Below are positions 16,914 through 28,900 of a DNA stretch of 64,000 nucleotides, in pieces. Origin of the DNA: Bacteroidaceae bacterium. Its GTDB lineage: Bacteria > Bacteroidota > Bacteroidia > Bacteroidales > Bacteroidaceae. The stretch is from assembly GCA_017526905.1 (NCBI GenBank), contig JAFXQT010000077.1:1-64000 (forward strand), read 5' to 3'. Positions within the stretch are counted from its first letter, which is position 1. Every line of letters begins with the position of its first letter. Below the pieces are notes generated by a model. That model had not been told where the DNA came from and searched no databases. It was given only the letters and a program-made list of their open reading frames with translations. The position numbers were made by a program, and so were the translations under genes.

Positions 16914-19900
16914 TTAGTATTGCTCCTTCTCAAAATGCCCAGTGATGCCTTCCTTGAAGCCGAGCTTTCTGAAATAGCCTTTGATTGTTTCACGCTTGTA
17001 CTCATACGTACCTGCTAATCTAAACTCTACTAGTATCTGGTCATTCTTAATGCCCTGGAACACATTGGAGCAGTTCTTTGCATTTGATGTATCGAATACT
17101 TGATTAACGATGATGCCCTTTAGGCTGGTACAATTGCGGAAGGCATACGACCAGTCTTCCAAGTTCTTGTAATCATCGGAATGGCCCGACATGCCAAATT
17201 TCATAATCTTCCAGCTCGTACAGCCATCGAACATGTGCGATATAGAAGTAGCGTAATTGATGTTTACTGGTAAAGATTCATAGTTCAGCTTAGCACAATT
17301 ATAGAAAGTATAACTGGCATCGCCTCTTGGAGAAATGGAAAAATCCAAGGTTGAAAGCTCAGCGCAATCCTTAAACATCTTCCTTGTGGTTTGGAGACTC
17401 TTACCTGAAAGCGCTTTTGCATGAACCGATTGGAGTTTCTTACATCCCTCAAACATAGCCTCGGTGGTTGTGAGTTGTTCTGCCCAAGGCCCAGTCGTGG
17501 CGCCAATTGTCACTGACTTCAGGCCAGTGCAGAAAGAGAACATGTTGCTCATAGTTGTAACTCTTTCAATAGAGAAGTTGCTGAGATCCAAGGTGGTCAG
17601 ACCTGAAGCACCGCTGAACATTGCATCCATACGCTTCACATTTGACGTATTGAATTTGCTTAAATTCAACTGCGTCAATCCTTTGCAATCTTCGAACATG
17701 CCATACATATCCGTCACATTTTCTGTATTGAATGTGCTGCTACTGATGTTTAAAGACGTGAGGGCGGTACAGCCACTGAACATGCTCGTCATCTTCTTGA
17801 CCTTCTTGGTGTCAAACACACTCACATTCAGCGAGGTCAGTTTCTCGCAGTTGTGGAACATGTAGCTCATGTCTTCCACGTTGCTTGTTTTAAAGTAGGA
17901 GGTTGTAATACTCGTCAGGCTTGAGCAGTCGCCGAACAGCCGTTTCATATTTGTCACTTTAGACGTGTTCAGATTAGACATGCCCGAGAGCGTGGTCAGT
18001 TTCTTGCAATAATAGAACCAATATGACATGCTCGTCGGCATGACGCTGGCGAATGTCTTGTCAAAGACCACCGTTGTCACCTTGTCTCTCACCTTCGCAT
18101 CCAGTTTATCCCATTCAGGAACATCGTTCTCAGGCGATTGCATCACGTCATTACCGCTCCACACCTTTGTCACCTTCTGGCCATTGTACATGTCGCCTAC
18201 TTTATATTGATAGTCAAGCAGGAAGGTCAGGGTAGTATTGCCTTCTGTCCACAGGGCCTGCACTGCTTCTGTACCCGGTTCTACGAACCGCCCATGTGTA
18301 CCGACCTTGAAGCCCAGCTTCGAGGTGAATGCCGTCTTCACATTGTCCATTGCAGTTGGCCGAGCCAAGAGGACATAGAGCCCTGACACGCTTTTGAACA
18401 CATTCGATGCCGAAGATAACTTGTCGAAACTGCACCCTGTTCCCACCGTCAGTTTCTTCAGACCGCTACAGCCATTGAACATATTATTGGCATTGGTGAT
18501 TCCCGAGGTGTTGAACTTGTTCAGATTCAAGTCGGTCAGTTTAGAGCAGGTCCCGAACATCCATTGACATTCAGTCAAGGAAGATGTATCGAAACTGCTT
18601 AAATCAAGACTAGTCAAAGAGCTACAACCGTAAAACATATACACCATCGATGTCACCTTCTTGGTGTTGAACCCGCTCAAGGAGACAGAGGACAGCTTAC
18701 TGCAATTGTAGAACATGGAATACATAGTCGTCACCTCTGAGGTGTTCAGGTTGCTGAGGTTCTTGATCGTAGTCAGATTTGTGAAATTGTAGAACCATCG
18801 CATCGTGCTGGTGGGACGCACTTCGGCAAAGGACTTGTCGAAGACTATCGTCTTCACCTTCTCACGGATTCCCGAGGCACGCCACAGCACGTTGGCCGAA
18901 CCCGATGTGGACAGCACATCCTCCTCGTACCATACGTTCGTCACCGTCTGCCCGTTGTACTTGTCGCCAGGATTGAGCCAGCCTCCCTTCATGAATGTCA
19001 GGGTGGAGTTGCCGGCTGTCCACACAGCCTGTATCTCCGTGAACTCACCGTGTGTTCCTTCCTTGAAGCCCAGTTTGTTGACAAAAGCATTCTTTACCGC
19101 GCCGGTGGAACTCTTAGGAACGACGGTTACCGACAAACCGCTTACATTATGGAATGTATAATCCTCTTTCTTGGTAATCCCATCAAAAGTGCAGTTTGCC
19201 CCTACCTTAATGCGCTTCAAGGCCATGTCCGCGGCGAACATCTCATCAGCCTTTTCCACATTTCGAGTATCAAAGCTGGACAGATCCAGCGAAGTGAGGG
19301 ATGCGCAATTCTCAAACATAGCGAACATGTTCTTCACTTTTTCAGTATTGAATCCTGACACATCTATGCTCTCCAGCTTCCTGCAGTTATGGAACATTGC
19401 ATACATTGACGTGGCTTCTGATGTATCCAGATACTTGAGTCCTTCAATACTCTTAAGCTTCGTGAATGCTTCAAACCACCTCCAGCAGCTCTTTGGCTTG
19501 ACACTGGCAAACGATGCATCGAACACCACCTTTATTGCCTTATCACGGATTGAATTGCCCCAAGCCGAATAGTTGCCTGAAGTACCACAGTTATCAACAA
19601 AACTGCCGCTCCACACCTTCGTCACCTCACGGCCTCCGAAACTGCCGCCGGTCTTGCGCAGCGGACCGTAGTAGAAGGTCAGTGTCGAATTGCTTTCCGT
19701 CCAGATGGCCTGCGCCACCTTGGGCTGCTCCGTCTCGGGCTCCAAGCCCTGGAACCAACCTGTCTCACCATCGACGAAGCCCAGATATGCCACAAAGTCG
19801 TTGTGCTGCATTTGCAGGTTCTCGGCCTGAGATACCACCAGCATATCGCAAACGCTCCGGAAGGCATCCTTACTGCTACTAGCACCCCTAACATTAAACG

Positions 19901-22900
19901 TGTCGCCCAGCGTCAGCTTCTTCAACGAAGTGCAGCCGTAAAAAAGGTCTACCTGTATCGACTCCGCATTGGGCAGGTTGATGCACGACAAGTCTATCTC
20001 CTTCAGGGATGCACAATCTTGGAACATATACGCCATGTCTTTCATCGGAGCCGACTTGGTCTTGGGCATCACGACCTTCTCCAGCTTCGGGCAGTGGTCG
20101 AACATCGTACTTACATCACAGAGACTGGAAATATCCAACGAACTCAGATCTACACGTTCCAACGACTCACAAGCATAGAACATGCCCTGCATCGTTTCTA
20201 CGCTCCGCGTGTTCAGACCGCTCAAATCTACATCGGTCAGTCCGTTGCATCCACGGAACAGGCCCTCCATATCTTTCACGTTGCTGGTGTTCAGCTTGGA
20301 CAACGGCGGCAACTCCTTCAGCGAGGAGCAGCCTTCGAACATGTACGCCATACTTTCCACCCGGGACACATCCAGATACTCCAGACCCTCTATTGATGTC
20401 AGATTATTCATACGCTTGAACCAGCGCGATGTGGTCAGCGGCGACACTTTGGCAAACGACGGATCGATGATTACCTTTGTTATCTCACTATCACCGCCGA
20501 GATAAGACCTAATAACCCAGCCAGGAGAATACTCCCGAACGGTCTCGCTGTTCAGAGGTGTATATTCTTTATAAGACTTGATCACATCCATACCCGACCA
20601 TACCTCGGAGATGTCCAGCCCGTTCCACTTTCCGCCTTTGGCATAAACATTGTTTGAGCTTAAGAACACCAGGTTGTACTCCGAACCATTCTTCACCTTC
20701 AGGACCTGAGCCGGATAAATCAGCACCAGGTTGGGATGAGTGGCCTTCTTCACCTGGGTGGGATGAATCGAGGAACTGACATCCGAACGGATATAGATGG
20801 TGCAGTTCTTGGGCACGCTCTTGAACATATCGGTGCACTTATTCATTCTTGGTGTGGAAAGATTGCTCAGGTTCAGATCCTTCAGCGAACTGCACCCCGA
20901 GAACATCTCCGACATATTGGTGACGTTACGCGTATCAAAGGTCACCAGATCCAGTTTCTCCACCGACGAGCAGTTCTTGAACATACCCGTCAGGTTCGTC
21001 ACGTTCTTCAGCTGGAAATAATTCGCCATGCCTGTCAGGTCCTTGTTCAGTTTCTTACAGCCCCTGAACATGTACGACATGTTTATCACACTTTCTGTAT
21101 CGCTGATACGCAGGGGCAGAGACTCCAGCTGTTCGCAACCGTCAAACATTTGTTTCAGCGAAGTGGCATTGGTGGCATGAAGATTCCACCATTGACTCTC
21201 TATCTTTTGCAGCTTGCTGCAGCTGCTGAACATGCCCTCCATAGTCCGTGCATTATCCGTCCTGAACCAGCCCAGCTTCAGTTTGGTAAGCCCGCTCATC
21301 GACGAGAACATATAGGACAAATCCTCCACCTGCTTGGTGTCGAACGAGCTTACATCCAGATCAGTCATAGCCGAGCAGCCATTGAACATGTAGCTCATGT
21401 CCGTCACTTGCTCTGTGTTGAAATTGCTGAAATCGGCCGTTTTCAGTTTGCTGCAGCCGTTGAACATGTAGCTCATGTCCTTCACCTTCTTGGTGTTCAT
21501 GTTCTCCAGACCTTCCACTGTCTTCAGCGCCGTGAAGTCCTTGAACCAGTTCTTCAGGCTTTTGGGCGAATCCTTGAAGGAGGCGTCCACGATAACCTTG
21601 GTAATCTTGCTCTTGTACGAGTTCCAAGGCATGGTGACGCCCGTTTCAAGCACATTGGCAGCGCTCCAGATGGCATTCACCTTATACCTATTGTTATTGA
21701 TGGTATAGGTGGAACCAGTCTTGTACGTATCCAATGTATTGATGAAGAGCAGCACATTTTCGCTCTGTGCGTCGGTGGCATAGATGGCCTTCACGGGGTT
21801 GTTCTGTTCGTACTTCTTGCCAGGTATCTGGTCTTTGATCCGATCGTCCAAGTCATAGGCATAATACACGCTCACACTCGACGGCACTTCATCGAACATT
21901 CGCTGGCACGACTTCACATCCGCAGGCGAGAACTTTTCCATCTTCAGTGTTTTGAGCGATGTGCAGTTTCGGAACATACCCTCCGTATTCGTGGCCTTTA
22001 GCGCCGCGAACGAACTCATCTTGATACTCTTCAAGCCCCGACAACCACTAAACAGGTAGGACACATCCTCCAGTTTCGATGTGTTCCAGTTGGAAATATC
22101 AATGCTCGTCAGGTTCTCACAGCTTGCCAGCATCGAACCCATCTTCACCACGCTGCGCGTATCCAGCTTGCTGAGGTCTATGCTTTCCAGCTGCATACAA
22201 TTGATGAACATGGAGCGCATGTCTGTGACAGCCGAGGTGTTCAGGTTGCTCAGGCCATTCACCTTCTTCAGACCAGAGAAATGTTGGAACCAACCGGCGG
22301 TGGAATGCAACTCCACCTCGGCAAAGCTCTTGTCGAATGTCACCGTTTCGACCCGCGACGGCAGATATTTATAGTCATTTAAACTAGCGAATGAATATTG
22401 GCTTACCGACAGATGCTGCCATCCCACCGCATTGAAGTCATCGCCGCTCCATACATCCGAGATAGTCTTCTCGTTCAGTTTGCGGCCCGACTCATACTTG
22501 TAGTCTGAATAGACAAACGTCAGCGTCTTGTCATCACTTGTATATATGGCCTGCGGCTGCGGGGAATCATAGTGTGTTTCCAGATGCTGGCGGTAGTCCA
22601 TGGTCTGGTTGTACGATTCGTCCATTGTCTTGGCAAACGAACTGCTGGCACCAATGCTGACATCCTCCGTCCAGGGGCCGGCGCCACGGCTGCCGTTTAC
22701 GGTATATAGGCCAGTGCTGGTATCGTAGGCATCCACACGATACAGGCGGGCCGAGAACTTGCTCACGGCCTTCAGTGCCTTGTGTATGTCGAACTCGTCC
22801 CATGCCACCAGCTTCTCGTTGGCCGTTCCTGCTGCGTACATGTAGCAGTTGTCGTTGGTGCCAGCTTTATAGCGCGTGAAGGCCTGAGATGTGTAGTTGG

Positions 22901-25900
22901 AGAATTTCTCCGGACCCAACAGGCGGAAGAACAGCAGGTTAGACGCATCTGTGGGCCAGCGGCTGTCGTCGGTGATGTCGCTCTTGCCTATAGTGGTGCT
23001 GAAACCACGCTTGTCGTTGTCAAGGTCTATCCCGTCGAACTTGCCCTTGTAGAAACAATCGCCGAAGATGAGCGGCAGCTGGTAGTAAGGCACTTTCGCC
23101 TTCGTACCGCGGTATTCCACCTCGAGGTATTCACCGCGGTGCAGACGGTTCCAGTCCAGCAAGGTGCGGTCCAGATAGTCGTAATCCACCCCGTCGTCAG
23201 TCAGGCTCCAGGTGAACTCGTCAAACAGTTCGCGTGCTTGCTGCTTCAGCGCCTTACACATCCGCTGCGCCACCACGTAGGCTGCCGTGAAGTCTTCACA
23301 CAGGTCGGTTATGTTGTACGACTGGTTGTCGTAGTGGTTGACGTTGAGCGGCGTGATGGTCGAGGCACGGTTGTCCTGATTGACGACTGTGGGGCCGCCT
23401 ACCGTTCCGAGGGTTACGGGCAGCGGATACTCCGGTAAGTCGGGATTGTTGTAATGCCAGTCGTTCCAGGTGTTGTACATATCATTCCGGAATTCGTAGA
23501 GCGACTTGCTCTCTTCACCCTTCAGGAACTCGGTGTTGATGACCGTTCCGTTGTGCTCGAAGATGAGCGACTCCGATCCGAACGGAATCTCGGCATCGTC
23601 CCACGCATAGCTGCTCACCGCACGGTCGCCGATGAACACCCACTTGGACAGGTAGGCCAGATACAGGTAGGGATCAATGAGGCGGTAGGGCTTGCCATCG
23701 TATGTCTTGCTGTTGTCAAAGACGATCTCCTTGTCGGAGAGCGAACGCTCCGACGAGAGATAGTCGATGGTGGGATTGTTCCACGGACGGGCTCCCACGA
23801 AAGGCTCCACGTAGGGCAGCAGCTTGCCTGTGACGCCCGACGAGGTGGTGGTCAGCCAGTTGTCGGTGAACGTGCCGGTCTTGCCCGGTATGGTCACGTC
23901 GTGGGGAGCACCTGTCAGCCACAGGTCGACGATGGCTGCCGTGCTGTCCTTCTTGGCCTTGACGTTATAGTAGGTATGCAGGAGCTGCAGGTGGTAGAGC
24001 TCATTGCTGTAGTCGTATTTGCCACCGGCACTCTTGGCTTTGGAGGCGTCGGTGCCGAACTGACTGACGGTGTTGAAGGCCGTCTCGGGCTCGATGTTAT
24101 AGCATGAGCCGCTTGTGCGATACTTGGCCTTGCGGGTCTGCTGGCTGACATATTTATTGGGGTGCTCCTCGCTGTATTCGTTGGCGCGGTAGGCTGTGAG
24201 CTTCCAATTGAAGTTGTCGCTCTCGGGCAGTACCTCGCTCAGGTCGCGCTTGAGGGCAATGGTGGGCTTGAGGATGTCGTCGTGGTAGGCCGTTGTGTAG
24301 CCCTCGCTGCCGCTCTTCACCTTGATGCCGTCCACCGACGGGTAGGCCAGTGCCACGTAGGGCGTCAGGTCGTTGATGGAGTCGCCTACTATCTTGTCTT
24401 CGGCATCACTCTTCACGCGGAAGAACCACAGTTTGGACTGTCGCCACTGTATGCGGTGATACTTCTTGTCGGCCTCGCTATAGTAGTCGCACCACACGCG
24501 CTTGCCGTTGTCTATCTCGTAGGCATCACCCGACAGGACAAGTGCATAGCTGTGACCTGGCTCGAGATTCATGCCAGTGAGATGGAATACGGTGCCCTTA
24601 TCTTCGCGGTAGCTGACACTCTTTTCATTGGGCATGGCATCGAGGTAGGAGCCCTTGTCCAGGATGTTTTCAATATAGCTGGTCAGTTCAGAACCGTTCA
24701 GCAGACCGTCGCGACCCTTCGTGAGTTCCTTACCCTTCATCTTGAAGCTGGTTTCGGCCACGGTGCTGCTCCTGTTTTGGAAGGCAAAAGCAGCAAACTG
24801 CGTGAAGTCGTCGAACATCTTCCCCTTCAGCATTCGCCTGATGAGCGTGAAGATATCCACTTGCTCGCCGCCCAGTTGCTTGATAAATTCGTCGGGACTC
24901 AGCTTTGTCTTGCCGTTGGCCAGTTCGGTGGGCTTGGTGCCCAGGTCGATCAGGCGCACGCCCATCTTGGTCCCGTCCATAGCAGTCGACTGGCTCTTCT
25001 CCATGTCGAACACGTACGTGCGCGAGGCATGCAGGCTCAGCTTTTCGGCTTCCTCGCCCGTCTCGTCGGCTATGTCTTTTGCATAGGACGGATCCACCAG
25101 TCGATAGTGGCTGCCCAGCGACGAGTTGGTGGTGAACACCATCTTCTGTGCCTCCTCTTTGCTGATGGCGAACTCGGGCAGGTACAGGGCCTCATACAGG
25201 CTGTCGCTGCCCAGACTGACATTCTGGAACAGTTCGAATCCGTCCAGTGCGTTGCCCATGAAGGGTACGCAATGGTCGCCTGCAGAGAAGCTGAACTTTT
25301 TGTTGACCTTGGCCAGACCGCCCAAGAAGCTCATCTTGACGCGCAGCTGACCCTCCACCCACGAGGGGTTGGGCAGACCCAGTTCCAGCACACCGCCGAT
25401 GCCGGCGTTGATGAGGCTGACTTTCTCGTCGATGAGGTGGCCTATCTTGATGTGTATGCCCAGGTCGGCTGCCAGGTAGGCATACAGCTGGCCCAAGGCA
25501 TACCAGCCGTTCTTGCCCATGGACGAGCGACTGTTCACACACACGGCGTTGTTGCCATAGTGGATCAGAGAGGCGTCGAAGCCGGCCAGGCTCTCGATGG
25601 AGCCATACACAAGGCCCAGGTTGATGTCGATGTCGCCCCAGCAGGAGGCACCCACCAGCACGCCGCCCTTCAGACTGGTGGGATCCAGCAGGGCCTTGGC
25701 GGCCTTGGCGCGCGAGCGTTCCACCTTCTGCATGTCGGCACCCATGCTGGTGCCTCCCTGCGCGTGTCCGGTCAGGAACTCCTGTATCTTCTGCGGGATC
25801 TCGGGCAGAGCCCCGTTGTTGGGCAGCTCGTTGCCGATGCACACATAGCCGTCGGCACCGATATCCACCGAGCAGATGCTGCTGTTGAACTTCAGGTACG

Positions 25901-28900
25901 TGAAGGTGCACCGCTTGTCCTTGTCGGGCTCGCCCAGGTACAGGTGCCACTTCGGTGTGGGCAGCTGCTTGCCGTCCTTCACCCATGTGATCTTGAACTC
26001 GAGCGAAATGCTGGTCCTTCCGGCCGTCATGCTGAAGTCGGCCTTCTGCACATCGGTCTTTTCCTTCGCCTTGTCCTCGTCGTCGCCATCGGCTGCCACG
26101 CCGCCGGGGTTGGCCTCATAGTCGCCCGAGAGTTGTTTCAGGCCCGAAGCCGGGTTGGTCACGGCCTGATACACACCATCCAGCTCTTTCTGGAACTCGT
26201 CCAGCTCACGCTTGATTTCTTGGAGTTGGTTGTTGGCATTCTCGGCCGTCTTGTAAATCTCAGAGTAGTCGTCGGCACTCAGTCCGGACTCCACCGTCAC
26301 GTTCAGACACAGGTAACGGTTCTGCACGGCATTGCTGGCATCGCGCTGGTTCTCGTAGATCAGACTCATCTCGGCATCGATAATGCCACCGATGGCCTCG
26401 CACTTGCCGTTCATCATGAAGGTGGAGAGGCATTTGTTCTTCCGGTCGTACACCACCAGCATATCGGCATCCACGCTTATCACATCATCGCCGGCGCTGG
26501 TGCTCAGGCCAAGGCCGAAGGCGATACCTATGTTGCCATACTGTGCCTTCGGTTCGCCGCCGAACTTATCAGTTTCCTTGTCGGCACCGGCCGTGGGCAG
26601 ACAGTTGAAATAGAAGCCGCCGCTGATGCGGTTGATCACCACGGGGTCGATACGGATGCCGGTCTTGCTCTCGGCCGCCGCCATGAAGTAACCCCACGAG
26701 TAGTTCTGCTCCTCGGGTTTGAGGGTGGAGGGGTCGGTCATGGTCTCGCGTTCTTTCTCCGAGGCGTTGTCCCACGCCTCCTGCAGCGAGCCGTCGGCCT
26801 TGTGGTTGTAGTAGCCGCCCTTGCACTTCAGCCCGAACAGACCGGTGATGTCTATATCCAGCGTGCCGCCGTAGCCTTTCTGGTCCTCCTCGTCCACAAT
26901 CTTCAGCGTGCCGTCCATGGTGAAGGCGCCTGCCACCTCTACCTTCAGCCCGATGTCGTTGAACTTCACGTCGCCGTCGCTCAGACTGTAGCCGCTCAGG
27001 TCGGTTTTCTTCTCGGGTATCTGCACCTTGCACCCTATGGTGATGCCGGCATTCACATCCACCACGTCGCACAGGCCCAGCCCGCCGTTCACATACAGGC
27101 TGACGTCGCCCGACTCCTTCTTGAAATCGAACTTGTAGTCGTTGATGGCAAACTTGAACGGACCTATCTTCTTCTGCATCGAGGCCAGCGACCACTCGCC
27201 CAGATCCAGGTAGCAGCCCTCGGCCAGTTCGTGCTCCTTGCTGGCATACAGGGCCAGCGCACCCTTCTGCGACTCCTGCTCGGCCTGCTCACGCTCGGCA
27301 CGGATTTTCTGCACTTTGGCATCGCTGCTCTTCCAGTCGGCACGCTTGATGTTGGACAGGCGCATCTTGGTGAAGTGGATGCCGGGCAGCTTCACCTCCA
27401 GCGCCAGCTTATCGGTGATGGGCTTTATCTTCTCGTTCACCAATCCCAGTTTCTCGTTGATCTCGTCGGTGCCGCCTATGGTGATGTTGCCACCCAGGCA
27501 CAGCTCCACACGGGTGTTGAGCTTGTCGGAATTGATATCCTCGTCGTCCTCGGCCTCCAGCAGGAAGTAGGTCTGCCGCTTGTCCAGCGCCACGTCGGCC
27601 AAGAAGCAACTGAAGTCCAGGTTGTCCACCTGCTCGGTGCGGAAGATGTAGGCATAGCGCATCTTCTGTTCCACACGGTTGCCCTGGGCATCGCGGCGCG
27701 GGTCGGTGAGCCTGCGGATGTCGCACGCATACTTCACCTCGCCGAACTCGTCGCTCTTCTCCACCTTGTCAAACAGGGGGATGTCCAGCCGCCCGTGCAG
27801 GTGGCAGTTCTCGAAATCGTTCTGGATAATGGTCAGGTTGGCACGGTCCAGGCTGATGCCCCAGCCGCCCAGCTTACCGGTGGTCTGCGGCGGCAGGATG
27901 TTGTCGGCCGCAAAGGTGAGGGTGCAGCCCGACTTGTCGAAGAACATCTGTTCGCCCGTCAGCTTCAGGCGCTCTTCCTGCTCGCCCACACTCAGCGAGT
28001 TCGGGAAGGCTACGCTGATTTCGCCGATATACAGGCCATGCCACAGCTCGTCCTGACCCTTGATGCCGGCATCCGACCGGCTGTACTTCTCGGGGAACTT
28101 GCCCATCGTGTCGGAGTTGCGGTGGTCGGACAGGTCGATGACAATCTTCTTGGCCGTGAACGTGTAGCCCGGCAGATCGACATGCTGGAAGGGATCCATC
28201 GTCACATCGTCAACAATGAAATCGTCCCAGCCGCCGATGCGCATCTGCGCGTGCAGCTTCGGGCACTCGTCCGTGGCCTTGCCGCCTTTATCCTTGCGCA
28301 GGTCGGGGATGACCATATCCACGTCCAGACCCAGGTCCTCAAACTTGTCGTCGTGCCACGACACATAGCAGCCGTTCTTCGGCTCCTGCACATTGTCGGG
28401 GGCCTTGAAGGTGATGGCGAAGGCCGAACCGGGATCGTTGACGGTGAAATTGCCCAGCAAGGCCAGGTGACCGCTCTCAGGCAGGAAACGCGTGGGCGAC
28501 ATACACAGGCGGGGCGCTCCGAACAGCAGGATCTCATTACCCAGATAATCGGACTTCGGCAGCACTGTCTCCCCCACCAGATTCATCTGTGCGTTGCTCG
28601 GCGTGAACGCCATCGAGGCTATCTGGATATCCACCGGCGACAGGTTCTGCACTTCCGATGGCAGCTTCACCGGCAGATACACATGATCCACCTCGCCCGT
28701 GGTAATCAGGCTGTAGATGTTCTTACCGTCGGTCACCTCGTCATAGTAGTCCACTATGTTATATTTCTCGGCCAGACTCTTCAGTTTCTTGTCCGTTTCA
28801 TCCTGCAGCTTGTCGGCATAGGGCAGCCCGGTGTCGGCAATGATATTGTCCAGTCCGGTATCGGAGAAGAGTTCTTCCAGGAAATCGGCACTCTTTACCT